DNA from: JACKAL01 sp964400355
GTDB lineage: Bacteria > Bdellovibrionota > Bdellovibrionia > Bdellovibrionales > JAGQZY01
NCBI GenBank assembly: GCA_964400355.1
Contig: CAYNTO010000012.1
Location: 13,670 to 77,669 of the forward strand
Reading direction: 5' to 3'
DNA: 64,000 nucleotides
A model generated the notes under the pieces. The model searched no databases and was not told where the DNA came from. It saw only the letters and a list, made by a program, of their open reading frames with translations. Below are positions 42,966-51,651 of the stretch, piece after piece (position 1 is the first letter of the stretch; each line of letters begins with the position of its first letter). The translations under genes and the position numbers were made by a program.

Positions 42966-43577
42966 TTAGTAATCGAGTTTGCAAAGCTCATGAGTCCAGC
43001 GGGCATCGCGCACCTTAAAGTAGGACATCTTGAGTCGCTTGGCCTCTTTATCCATGTGCAAAACCAAATAATCTCCACCCAAGATACTAAGATACTGACG
43101 AGTATTAGTCATGATGTTGAGCGCATCGGCATTGAGAAACTCGTTGGCGCGCGTACTGAGCTTATAAACCGTGCCGCAGGGGTAGCCGTACTCTTTCCCA
43201 GTTTGCGCCGTAAATGGCTTGTAGCGGCTAATAAAATACATCGATGTGTTTTGCGGCTCGTACGTAAATGGCGTGCTCATTTTGATTTGCACACCTTTAT
43301 CCACCGTATTGATATAATGTGCCAGATCCAAGCTCTCTTGGGTGTCTCCGAGCTGGAGCTTAAAAGTCGCCAAGCGCGTTTTGATCTCCATGTTCACATC
43401 AACCATCTCAGGTTGAGTTTCACTGCGCTCGACGTTGTAGTCTTTTTTTATAGAATCGATAACCTGTTTCGGCAGTTGAATTTTTTGTAGATTGGCAGCG
43501 TGGCCAGAGGCGATCACGAAGATTGAAAACAATATTCCCATTAGCGCGCTCGCAAAAAAGGTAAGTAATTTCGCCAC
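42966..43577 (-). CDS. Exported protein of unknown function
   Basis: 203 residues with a signal peptide (LLTFFASALMGILFSIFVIASGHAA). The mature part is a mixed alpha/beta domain with two cysteines (GYPCGTVYK and HELCKLDY) that could pair, the last one three residues from the end. No family recognised. The start overlaps the 3' end of the GYF/TPR protein gene by 37 bases, so the two are coupled and may work together in the envelope. Confidence 0.62.
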   Translation of the reverse strand: MAKLLTFFASALMGILFSIFVIASGHAANLQKIQLPKQVIDSIKKDYNVERSETQPEMVDVNMEIKTRLATFKLQLGDTQESLDLAHYINTVDKGVQIKMSTPFTYEPQNTSMYFISRYKPFTAQTGKEYGYPCGTVYKLSTRANEFLNADALNIMTNTRQYLSILGGDYLVLHMDKEAKRLKMSYFKVRDARWTHELCKLDY

Positions 43578-45301
43578 TCCTGAAGACCCGCCTTTAATGC
43601 TTGCTCGCGGGATGCGTCGCTACCAAAATTGGCCTTCGCCAAAGTACCATGAATCGAAGAATTTTTAGCAATCATGGGTGCATTGGTTTCGAGGCATGAT
43701 TCGTCTTTTAACCGAACACAGGTTTTGGTTAGAACCTGATAATAGAGTTTGTTGGGAGTTCTCACCAGCTTGCTAGACAAAGAGTCTTTTGCACGCTCCA
43801 CCTCGCCAAAACGATTTTGCAATATGGCTTGCGCAATGTGCGGAGCCGAAGACTTATCTACGGATCGGCCGAGCCACCCGCCCAAAATTTGCTGGGCTTC
43901 GATCTCGTTACCCATTTTGTAAGAACAGGTGAAGTCGAGCCACATTACTAAATCGGGCTTGGGGAAATTTTTAAAATCCTTGCAAATAAAATCGAAAGTC
44001 TTCCAATTGAACACGCGCCAATCCATTGCAGGAGTGTGGTAATGATCGGTGGTGAGATCGGGCTCAATGTTGAGCGCTTTTTCCAACAACACCGCTACCG
44101 CCGATGTGTCCTGGCCCATTTTAAAGGCGGCATAGGCATTGAACAGCGCAATCTCCTGATAACCATCAAAGAAATTGCGATTCACGATTTGCGAGGAGAG
44201 ATTGTAGGCCTTTTCAAACGCCTTTGGATTATTTTTGTGATGCCCCTCGTAGAGATAATTTTCTAGAATAAATAAATACGGCGCCATTCCCTGTGCGCCC
44301 TTGGAGGTGGCGAGTAAAGATTCGGCCTGCGAGTACTTGCCCAACTTCATCAACGCAAAACCTTTATTGAGTTTTGCCATTGCCACGGTTTCGGTGGGCA
44401 TGGCCTCGTCACTCACCTGATTCAAACATTCATCAAATTTTTGCACGGCTTTGACGAAGTTCTTTTTGTCGATTTGACCCTCGTAGGAGTAGGCAAGACC
44501 AGCGGCATTACGACTCAAACAGATATCTTCCGGGTTAAAGCGAACGCCACCCACCTTGTCCAAAATATTGCGCGCGATGATGGGTTGATTTTCGTATTGC
44601 ACCAACAATGGAGCGAGTTCAAAGGCTGTGTAATGATCCTTGGAATTGATGTTCGAAGCGTAACGAAAATTTTTTACCGCTTCCGCCCATTCACCCCGCT
44701 GTTTGTGAAGAAAACCACGATCAAAATAATCCACCACACTGGATTGATTGGCGTCTACTTGCTGCGCTGGCGTCGATGGTTTCTTTTTTGTAAATACGAC
44801 CGCGCTCACCACTGCCGCAGCAACAAGAGCGCCGACGCCGATCAACAACGGAACTGTGCTGCTCTTTTTTTCTTGCGGGCGAAATACCGGTGGAGCAACA
44901 AGAGGTCTCGGCGGTGGTGGTGCCACAGGTGATTGCGGCGGTGGAATAAACGCCGGTGTCGGCGGAGGCGTGGTATCCCGATCGCGCATCGGCGTAGGAG
45001 TCATTGTTTCGAAATTGATATCGAGAGTGCGTGTAAAACTGGTGCGCTCCGTGCGCGTCATGGTGTACTCGGATGTTTCATCTTGGCGACGCAATTTTTC
45101 AACGGCAGCAGCAAAAAGAGGGTGAGATTGCAGTGTGCGCCAGCGGTCCAGCGGAGCCATCACCTCGTTGTGAGAGTACAATTCGCCAGCGGTGAGTTTA
45201 GAGAGCACCTCATTGAAGGTCATCGGGCCCAATATGCGGGTATCCACTTTGACAAGCCAACATGGATCGTTGTCATCAATTCTGGTGTTTAAATCTATCA
45301 T
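43541..45301 (-). CDS. Membrane protein with N-terminal GYF-like domain, Pro-rich linker and periplasmic TPR repeats
   Basis: 586 residues. Residues about 11-66 look like a GYF_2-type domain (CWLVKVDTRILGPMTFNEVL, then GELYSHNEVMAPLDRWRTL). A Pro/Thr-rich linker (about 100-150, TPPPTPAFIPPPQSPVAPPP) leads to one membrane segment (VPLLIGVGALVAAAVVSAVVF, about 153-173). The rest is helical with TPR-like units such as GEWAEAVKNFRYASNINSKD and TVAMAKLNKGFALMKLGKYS. GYF-linker-membrane layouts are common in Bdellovibrio and myxobacterial envelope proteins, some linked to motility or polarity. It follows purH by 11 bases. Function unknown. Confidence 0.72.
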   Translation of the reverse strand: MIDLNTRIDDNDPCWLVKVDTRILGPMTFNEVLSKLTAGELYSHNEVMAPLDRWRTLQSHPLFAAAVEKLRRQDETSEYTMTRTERTSFTRTLDINFETMTPTPMRDRDTTPPPTPAFIPPPQSPVAPPPPRPLVAPPVFRPQEKKSSTVPLLIGVGALVAAAVVSAVVFTKKKPSTPAQQVDANQSSVVDYFDRGFLHKQRGEWAEAVKNFRYASNINSKDHYTAFELAPLLVQYENQPIIARNILDKVGGVRFNPEDICLSRNAAGLAYSYEGQIDKKNFVKAVQKFDECLNQVSDEAMPTETVAMAKLNKGFALMKLGKYSQAESLLATSKGAQGMAPYLFILENYLYEGHHKNNPKAFEKAYNLSSQIVNRNFFDGYQEIALFNAYAAFKMGQDTSAVAVLLEKALNIEPDLTTDHYHTPAMDWRVFNWKTFDFICKDFKNFPKPDLVMWLDFTCSYKMGNEIEAQQILGGWLGRSVDKSSAPHIAQAILQNRFGEVERAKDSLSSKLVRTPNKLYYQVLTKTCVRLKDESCLETNAPMIAKNSSIHGTLAKANFGSDASREQALKAGLQEWRNYLPFLRAR

Positions 45302-45312
45302 CCCGAAATTTC

Positions 45313-46839
45313 CTAGTGCCTAAAGTGCCGCTTTCCAGTGAGGACCATGTTGATGTTGGAGCGTTGAGCCGCAGCAATCACCTCATCATCCTTGATGGAT
45401 CCGCCAGGTTGTATTATCCATCGAACCCCACTTTGGGCCGCTATGTCAATAGAGTCTGGAAATGGGAAGAAGGCGTCACTGGCCAGAATCGTTCCCTGAA
45501 TACCATCATGAAAGTTCTTTGCACGCTCGAGCGCCTGTTTTACCGCATCGACGCGATTGACTTGGCCCATGCCGAGACCCACCGACTGGCGATTTTTGCA
45601 AACGCTGATAGCATTACTCTTTAGGCTAGCGCACACCTTCCAGGCAAATTCTAGCTCCGCAAGCTCTTCCGTCGTTGGAGTGGCTCCTACAAACTGCCAT
45701 TCGCTCGACATTTCAGCAACTTTGTCTGCCTCTTGAACCAGTAAACCACCGTCCACCGAGCGAATATCCAGATTGGCTTGATACTGCGCCAGCTCGGGCC
45801 ATACGAGAACGCGCATGTTTTTCTTTTTCGCAAGCTCGCCAATAGCGTCCTCCGTCACTTCCGGTGCAATCAAACACTCCAGAAAAATATCTTTCATCTG
45901 TTGCACATGATCTGCTGTGATCGCGAAGTTTGCAGCAACGATGCCGCCAAAAACGCTCACGGGATCAGCATTGAGGGCTTTTTGAAATGCGCGAAGGGAA
46001 TCGGAGTCCTGAGCCACTCCACAAGAATTGTTATGTTTCACAGCCACCGCCGTGGGCTCCGTGAACAGGCGCACAGTGGTGCACGCCGACTGTAAATCGA
46101 GAATGTTGTTAAAAGATAGAGCTTTCCCTTGAAGCACTTTTGCGGTGTGAAGGCCGATGTCTTCGAGGCAGTACCACCACGCTTTTTGGTGGGGGTTTTC
46201 CCCATAGCGAAGACTGGACACGATATTTCCATTGAGCATTAGCGGCTGGCTATTTTGTGAAAGGCTCTCTAAATTTTTATAGAGATCCTTGGCGATCATT
46301 TGATCGTAGGTGGATGTCATGCGAAAAACCTTTGCCGCTAAATAACGGCGATCATCGACACTCAACTCACCATTTTTCTCAGCGACCCAGCGATAATCAG
46401 CGGGGTCACACACCACACACACGTTTTCGAAATTCTTTGCAGAGGCACGCAACATGGCCGGCCCACCGATATCGATGTACTCAATGAGTTCATCGTCACT
46501 CAATCCCTCAGCCTGGGCCTTGGCGTAGGGATAAAGATTCACAACAACAAGATCGAAGGGTTGAACTTCGAACTTAGTGAGTGTGTCCATGTCGTCTTCG
46601 ATGTCGGGGCGTACAAGTAGACCCATGTGAACTTTGGGATGCAATGTTTTTACACGCCCGCCGAGACACTCGGGAAAACCGGTGTAGTCAGAGACTTCGG
46701 TAACCGCCAATCCCGATTGAGCGAGAAGACTTGCCGTACCTCCGGAGGAAATCACCGTGGCACCCTGCTCGATAAATGGTTTCAAAAAATCCACCAAACC
46801 CGTTTTGTCGGAAACGCTGGCTAAAATACGACGAAACAT
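45313..46839 (-). CDS. purH: Bifunctional AICAR formyltransferase / IMP cyclohydrolase
   Basis: 508 residues from the ATG at 46839 (MFRRILASVSDKTGLVDFL), where the family begins. The frame is open 80 codons further upstream, but that part is Arg-rich and unrelated and overlaps the opposite VOC gene. The cyclohydrolase domain has VSDKTGL, ISSGGTASLL and VKTLHPKVHMGLL; the transformylase domain has LRYGENPHQKAWWY, AVAVKHNNSCGVA and DAFFPFPDSIDIAAQSG. It carries out the last two steps to IMP. It heads the operon purH-GYF/TPR-exported protein-yhaM-cysE. Confidence 0.96.
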   Translation of the reverse strand: MFRRILASVSDKTGLVDFLKPFIEQGATVISSGGTASLLAQSGLAVTEVSDYTGFPECLGGRVKTLHPKVHMGLLVRPDIEDDMDTLTKFEVQPFDLVVVNLYPYAKAQAEGLSDDELIEYIDIGGPAMLRASAKNFENVCVVCDPADYRWVAEKNGELSVDDRRYLAAKVFRMTSTYDQMIAKDLYKNLESLSQNSQPLMLNGNIVSSLRYGENPHQKAWWYCLEDIGLHTAKVLQGKALSFNNILDLQSACTTVRLFTEPTAVAVKHNNSCGVAQDSDSLRAFQKALNADPVSVFGGIVAANFAITADHVQQMKDIFLECLIAPEVTEDAIGELAKKKNMRVLVWPELAQYQANLDIRSVDGGLLVQEADKVAEMSSEWQFVGATPTTEELAELEFAWKVCASLKSNAISVCKNRQSVGLGMGQVNRVDAVKQALERAKNFHDGIQGTILASDAFFPFPDSIDIAAQSGVRWIIQPGGSIKDDEVIAAAQRSNINMVLTGKRHFRH

Positions 46840-46882
46840 GCACGCCCTTTCGTTAAGCGAGAGACCCCTATATTTAATGGAA

Positions 46883-46900
46883 TGTGACCGAAAAATCACA
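46883..46900. promoter_or_regulatory. Inverted repeat upstream of purH, possible operator
   Basis: TGTGA and TCACA are perfect arms separated by eight bases, about 45 bases upstream of the purH ATG in the 192-base divergent gap. The arms equal those of a CRP/FNR-type site, but the usual spacing is six, so the identity of any regulator is open. No other clear element is seen in the gap. Confidence 0.35.
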
Positions 46901-47031
46901 TGTATTCGCAGGTGAAACTCATTGACGCGACGTCTGAGGACCACTCTCCGTCGCCGCGGTAGAATCGCGGGTAAATAAGCGCTGGTCGAGAGCCAAAAAC
47001 ACCCAAATATGCAGAGCGCCAAGGGAGAAAC

Positions 47032-47466
47032 ATGGAAACACAGGAACTTTTCAGAGGTCGCATGATCGATCATATTCAAATTGTGGTTAGAGACTTAGCG
47101 AAGACGCGCAAATTCTACGACGCCGTATTTGCAACCTTAAAGATCCCCCTCGGCGGCGAGATGAAAGATTTTTTCTGGTATGATGAGTTTTTCGTCTCCA
47201 CTGCGGACAGCGTGGCCGCACAAGGAAAGACCACCGGCCGCGTCCACTTGGCCTTTCAAGCTTCGAGCGAAGACATGGTTCGCGCTTTTTACCGCAACGG
47301 CCTTGAAGCGGGTGGCATAAGCAATGGCGAACCTGGAACACGGCCTTACCATCCTGGTTACTACGCCGCGTTTCTCTTAGACCCTGATGGCAACAACATT
47401 GAAGCTGTTTATCACGGCGAACACCAGCGCAGCGCCGACGCCGTTAAGATCACCTTTGATGCTTAG
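47032..47466 (+). CDS. VOC (glyoxalase/dioxygenase) superfamily protein
   Basis: 144 residues. The paired beta-alpha-beta-beta-beta units are evident: MIDHIQIVVRDLAKTRKFYD at residue 11 with the first metal His, GRVHLAFQASSEDMVRAFY in the second unit, and YYAAFLLDPDGNNIEAVYH with the closing Glu. Such proteins bind a divalent metal; substrates range widely (fosfomycin, methylglyoxal, catechols). AGGGAG lies five bases before the ATG. It is a single gene divergent from purH and convergent with mlaD. Confidence 0.87.
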   Translation: METQELFRGRMIDHIQIVVRDLAKTRKFYDAVFATLKIPLGGEMKDFFWYDEFFVSTADSVAAQGKTTGRVHLAFQASSEDMVRAFYRNGLEAGGISNGEPGTRPYHPGYYAAFLLDPDGNNIEAVYHGEHQRSADAVKITFDA

Positions 47467-47502
47467 TGAACCCAGCGGCAACAAACGGTTCTATATTTGA
47501 AT

Positions 47503-48831
47503 TTAGTTAATATTTATACGCGCAGCAAAAGCTTTAAGATCTTCGTTGGTCAAGAACACACCGCCGCCAAAGAACCACGAGCGAGTGCGTTCGTTGAGCA
47601 GATCTTCTCCACCGGTCTGCACGAAAACACCTTTGACGGGAGAGTAACGCACATATGGACGCAACTGAAACGAGCGATCGGAGGCGTCGTCGGGATCGAA
47701 GTCGAAAGCGTCAATGCCCAGTTTTAATGATTTATTAAATGTCACGTACTCTACGCCCAATCCACCTTCACCCTCGATCAAACCGGCTTTAATCCCGAAG
47801 TCGTAAAAATTTCGTCCAAGGAGAGCGGTAAAGCGATACTTGTTCTCTTCTGTGGTTTTCTCGGTAGTAATAACTGGTGGTCCACCGCCGGTTGTGACCT
47901 CGCGCGTGTACTCTTTCATCGGCCCGCCGGGCTTAGACACTAAACCCACCTCGTAAAAACGATCCATTCCCGGGCGAATAGACACACCCAAATAGGTGCG
48001 CTGTCCATCTTGGCGTGGAATAGCGTTGGTGTGCGCATCGATGCTGATTTCGGTTTTCCAAGCAAGGTCTGCATAGGTTCCAAATGTGGTCAGTGTGTTG
48101 TCCAGATTGTCGATCATCTCTTCGTCATTGATCAAACGACCGATGGTCCCTTTGCCCTCGTTGATCTTTTGCGAAATCTCTTCCACGTTGATCATGGCGC
48201 GATCTATACGGACCATCGCGGACTTCATGGCCGTGATCATCTCCGACACTTCGCCTTTTTTGTTGGCTACGAGCTCCTTAAGATCGCCCGTAAGTTGCTC
48301 GATATTTTTTAAAATTTTACCAACCGGCTTAGAATCATCGCCTTCAGTGGCATCGCGAAGATTGTCGGCCACAACGACCAGGGATTTCGCCACCCGGCCG
48401 GCATCGCCGATGAGTTTATCCAAACTTGCCGCATCGTCGACGCCAGAAATTTGGTCACCGTCTTCGAGCATCGGATCGGAAGGACTACCGGGAATGATTT
48501 CAATGTGCTTATCGCCCAGAATCCCATTGGGGCGAATTTGAATTTTTGAGGATTTTGAGAGCTGCACACCTTGTTGAATGACCACATCGATTCGCGCCTG
48601 GCCATCGCCAGCCAGACTGATCTTTTTGACCACTCCCACGCGAATACCCGCAACGTGTACGGGACCGTTTTTAATGAGACCCGCAGCGTTCTCGATAGAG
48701 AACCACAGGTTCTTCCCGCCCATAAAGCCCGAACTCTCGCTCACTTTGAGGGACATACCGCCGATGAGCGCGCCAACAATAATGACGAGCATTCCGACTT
48801 TAAATTCGGGAGTGCGCAACAGACTATTCAT
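47503..48831 (-). CDS. mlaD: MlaD-family MCE protein with a C-terminal barrel-like domain
   Basis: 442 residues. An N-terminal membrane helix (VGMLVIIVGALIGGMSL) leads into one MCE domain: LWFSIENAAGLIKNGPVHVAGIRVG, with GDKHIEIIPGS near its end. A helical stretch (about residues 140-250) follows; it would form the tunnel of the hexamer. The last 190 residues are unlike E. coli MlaD: alternating aromatic strands (YRFTALLGRNFYDFGIKAG, GGLGVEYVTF, LRPYVRYSPVKGVFVQTGG) resemble an outer-membrane barrel. It is the substrate-binding part of a phospholipid transporter with MlaE and MlaF and is last in the operon, overlapping mlaF by eight bases. Confidence 0.88.
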   Translation of the reverse strand: MNSLLRTPEFKVGMLVIIVGALIGGMSLKVSESSGFMGGKNLWFSIENAAGLIKNGPVHVAGIRVGVVKKISLAGDGQARIDVVIQQGVQLSKSSKIQIRPNGILGDKHIEIIPGSPSDPMLEDGDQISGVDDAASLDKLIGDAGRVAKSLVVVADNLRDATEGDDSKPVGKILKNIEQLTGDLKELVANKKGEVSEMITAMKSAMVRIDRAMINVEEISQKINEGKGTIGRLINDEEMIDNLDNTLTTFGTYADLAWKTEISIDAHTNAIPRQDGQRTYLGVSIRPGMDRFYEVGLVSKPGGPMKEYTREVTTGGGPPVITTEKTTEENKYRFTALLGRNFYDFGIKAGLIEGEGGLGVEYVTFNKSLKLGIDAFDFDPDDASDRSFQLRPYVRYSPVKGVFVQTGGEDLLNERTRSWFFGGGVFLTNEDLKAFAARININ

Positions 48832-49639
48832 GGGCTTTATTGACTCCCATATCTACGAACTTTTTAACTAATGGAATATCGGTTTCGAAGAATACCTTAG
48901 GTGGGCCCTCGAGCAATACCTTACCGCTGTCCAACATAACTACGTAATCTCCGATGCGAAACGCTGCGTGCAAATCATGGGAGACGACAATAGTCGACGA
49001 CCCTTTTTTATAATTATGAGTCTCAACTATCAGATTATCCACCATTTCTGTAAGAACAGGATCAAGGCCAGTTGTCGGCTCATCGTAGATCAAAATATCT
49101 GGATCTAAAGCCAGCGCTCTTGCCAAGCCACAACGTTTTCTCATACCTCCAGAAATTTCGGAAGGTAATTTGGCGTAATGCTTTTCGTCGAGACCCGCCT
49201 GCTTGAGTTTTTTATAGGCGATCTCCAGCTTCTTCTCTCTACTTAGGTCGCGACGATGTTCATTGAGCGGAAACATGACATTCTCCAAAACAGACATATC
49301 GTCAAATAGCGCCGCATACTGAAACAAAACCCCAAATTTCATTCGCATTTGAATGTTTTCTTCTTCGCTCAGGCCGGTGATGTCACGACCGAGAATTTTA
49401 ATGCTTCCCTCTGAAGGCTTCAATAATCCTAGAATGTGTTTTAGCAAAACGCTCTTACCGGTTCCGCTAAAACCGATGATCACCGTGACTTTCCCTTTGG
49501 GAACTTTGAGATTGATGCCGTTCAATACGTAATCTTTCCCATCATTAAATGTTTTGCGCAGACCATTGATTTCCACGGCGTTTTCTCCGCCAGATTTTTC
49601 TTTTGTCTGCGCAGGGGTTTCGCTGATGTTATGAGCCAT
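48824..49639 (-). CDS. mlaF: Lipid-transport ABC ATPase MlaF
   Basis: 271 residues. Walker A is IIGFSGTGKSVLLKHILGLL, the signature is SEISGGMRKRCGLARA, Walker B is ILIYDEPTTGLDP, and the switch His is in VVSHDLHAAFRIGD. The ISGGMRKR signature is that of the MlaF/Mce ATPase family. It energises lipid transfer between inner and outer membranes with MlaE and MlaD. It overlaps mlaE by 11 bases and mlaD by eight. Confidence 0.95.
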   Translation of the reverse strand: MAHNISETPAQTKEKSGGENAVEINGLRKTFNDGKDYVLNGINLKVPKGKVTVIIGFSGTGKSVLLKHILGLLKPSEGSIKILGRDITGLSEEENIQMRMKFGVLFQYAALFDDMSVLENVMFPLNEHRRDLSREKKLEIAYKKLKQAGLDEKHYAKLPSEISGGMRKRCGLARALALDPDILIYDEPTTGLDPVLTEMVDNLIVETHNYKKGSSTIVVSHDLHAAFRIGDYVVMLDSGKVLLEGPPKVFFETDIPLVKKFVDMGVNKAHE

Positions 49640-50471
49640 AGGAAGTGATCTTGTAGTAGAAGTCGATAATATTCATCATAAAAAAGTCGACGACGATAAT
49701 CATCACCATACTCAGCACAACACCGCGATTTGTGGCATCACCCACATCCCGTGCGCCGCCTTTGGTGTAGAATCCGCGATAGGTGCAAATCGTAGCAAAA
49801 ATAAAACCAAATACGGCCGCCTTGATTAAACCTTCGTTGATGTGGTGGGGATCGAGCCACAGCGTGGTTTTATCCCAGAACACCGCCTCGTCGAGGGCGA
49901 GCACGTATATGCATAAAAAATAGGAGCCAATCAGTGCCACAAAATCGAAAATACCGGTAAGAAAAGGCATTGTGAGAAGTGCCGCAACAATTCTTGGCGA
50001 TACCAAGTAACGGATCGGATCCACACCCATCACTTCAATGGCGTCGATCTGTTCAGAGACACGCATCGACCCGAGGTTTGCGGCCATAGCACCGCCAGCG
50101 CGAGCCGCCACAATCAGACCGGATAGGACCGGACCCAGCTCCCGCGCAATACCCATGGCCACAGTGGGACCCACGAGACTTGTTGCATTGATCAATTTAA
50201 AACCAAGATAGATCTGAAAAGACACGGCCATCCCGGTAAATGCGCCGGTAAGAACAATGATGAATACCGACTGATTACCGACAAACTCCATGTGCTGAAT
50301 AAGATCCGCAACGCGATAAGGGCGTACAAAAAACAAACGCATGGCTTGCCACGAGAATCTTGAGAATTCGCCAATTTGAAAAATGAAATCGTAGAATAGG
50401 TAAAAGATCGCTTTGAAAAAGTCGTCGATGGCGTCGTTGATTTTTGCGCGAATACCCGTAAGTTGTGTCAA
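49629..50471 (-). CDS. mlaE: Lipid-transport ABC permease MlaE
   Basis: 280 residues. The family features are present: an N-terminal interfacial helix, FVGNQSVFIIVLTGAFTGMA, GPVLSGLIVAARAGGAMAANLGSMRVSEQIDAIEVMGVDP (the conserved 'E..ALe.mgv.p' element, residues about 145-185) and RGVVLSMVMIIVVDFFM near the end. It forms the inner-membrane core of the Mla-type transporter. It starts 35 bases after alr in the same direction. Confidence 0.95.
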   Translation of the reverse strand: MTQLTGIRAKINDAIDDFFKAIFYLFYDFIFQIGEFSRFSWQAMRLFFVRPYRVADLIQHMEFVGNQSVFIIVLTGAFTGMAVSFQIYLGFKLINATSLVGPTVAMGIARELGPVLSGLIVAARAGGAMAANLGSMRVSEQIDAIEVMGVDPIRYLVSPRIVAALLTMPFLTGIFDFVALIGSYFLCIYVLALDEAVFWDKTTLWLDPHHINEGLIKAAVFGFIFATICTYRGFYTKGGARDVGDATNRGVVLSMVMIIVVDFFMMNIIDFYYKITSYGS

Positions 50472-50505
50472 CGTTGAAAATCCTCTGTCGTCTGCTCAAA
50501 AAGTA

Positions 50506-51648
50506 CTACTCGGCAAAATACAATCGCGGAACACGTTCGGATATTCGAGTGAGAATATCGTATGTGTGTGTTCCCGCTTTCTCAGCAACGGTTGTCGCCG
50601 ACAATTGTGTACCAAAAAATTCCACATCTTGTCCAAGCGCATTTTGCACATGGGTAACATCTACCAGTGTGTAGTCCATACACACGCGGCCAATAATTGG
50701 CGCTTGCGTTGATCCCACCTGCACAAAGCCCTTGTTAGAGAGCTGTGTGGGTATTCCATCTGCATACCCCGCCGGCACCACGCCCACTTTCGTGTCTTGC
50801 TCGGCCACCCAAGTGCCACCGTACGATACACGACCGTTCTTCTTTACATTTTGCACTGTTACTATTCTAGAGAGGAAACTCATGGCTGGGTAGAGCTTGA
50901 GACTTTGGTCCATAGAAACCGGCGAATACCCATAGGTTCCCAATCCAATACGTAAACCAAACGGAAACTGCGATGCCAAAACATCGCTCCGGCTCATATG
51001 CGCCGCTCCCCCGGTGTTGTAAGCATGAATCAACGCGTTTTTCACCGGCAACATCTGCAGGAGTCTTGCAAACGACGTGAGCTGCGCAAACGCCGAGCCT
51101 TTGTCGCTCTCTAAATCTTCAGAGGTGGCTAAATGTGTTCCACAGCCGACCACCTCGAACTGAGGTGATTGCTTTAACGCTTCGGCAAGCTTTGGCACGT
51201 CGTCTTCGCTGAATCCCAATCGATTCATGCCCGTATTGATCTTTAAATGCACTCGCTGCTTGGTTTGAGTGGACGTTTTCGCTACCACGTCTTTTAAAGT
51301 TTCCAGTTGTTGCCAGTCACTCACCACCGGAATCAAATGAGCACGCAGCATTTCTTCAACAGCTTCTTTGCCGGTAAAGCCAAATACCAAGATTTCCGGG
51401 CGAGCGATGCCGGCATTGCGTAAGTTCAGTCCCTCTTCAACAAGACCCACTCCAAAGTGCTTGCAGCCAGCGGCGAGGAGTTTTTGCGTCACCATGATAT
51501 CGCCATGCCCATAGGCATTGGCTTTGACCATCGGACATAAAAAATTTTGCGCCGTCGGCAAGCCTTTAAAAATTTCAAAGTTCTTAGCGATATGATCGAG
51601 ATGGATTTTTACATATGTCGGACGAAGCGGCTTCTGCAAGTTGTTCAC
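50506..51648 (-). CDS. alr: Alanine racemase
   Basis: 380 residues. The PLP-binding Lys42 lies in PMVKANAYGHGD at the start of the TIM-barrel domain. The second-domain catalytic Tyr is in GRVSYGGTWVAEQDTK, followed by VGVVPAGYADGIP. The C-terminal IIGRVCMDYTLVDVT is typical. It supplies D-alanine for peptidoglycan. It sits between the degenerate GGDEF gene (three-base gap) and mlaE (34-base gap), an unusual placement. Confidence 0.95.
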   Translation of the reverse strand: MNNLQKPLRPTYVKIHLDHIAKNFEIFKGLPTAQNFLCPMVKANAYGHGDIMVTQKLLAAGCKHFGVGLVEEGLNLRNAGIARPEILVFGFTGKEAVEEMLRAHLIPVVSDWQQLETLKDVVAKTSTQTKQRVHLKINTGMNRLGFSEDDVPKLAEALKQSPQFEVVGCGTHLATSEDLESDKGSAFAQLTSFARLLQMLPVKNALIHAYNTGGAAHMSRSDVLASQFPFGLRIGLGTYGYSPVSMDQSLKLYPAMSFLSRIVTVQNVKKNGRVSYGGTWVAEQDTKVGVVPAGYADGIPTQLSNKGFVQVGSTQAPIIGRVCMDYTLVDVTHVQNALGQDVEFFGTQLSATTVAEKAGTHTYDILTRISERVPRLYFAE

Positions 51649-51651
51649 TCT

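Noticed and set aside
46883..46900. Firm CRP site upstream of purH
   Set aside because: The TGTGA/TCACA arms have a spacing of eight instead of six, so only a generic inverted repeat is annotated.
46840..47079. 80-codon N-terminal extension of purH
   Set aside because: The family starts at MFRRILASVSDKTG (46839). The extension is Arg-rich, unrelated, contains the promoter region and overlaps the divergent VOC gene.
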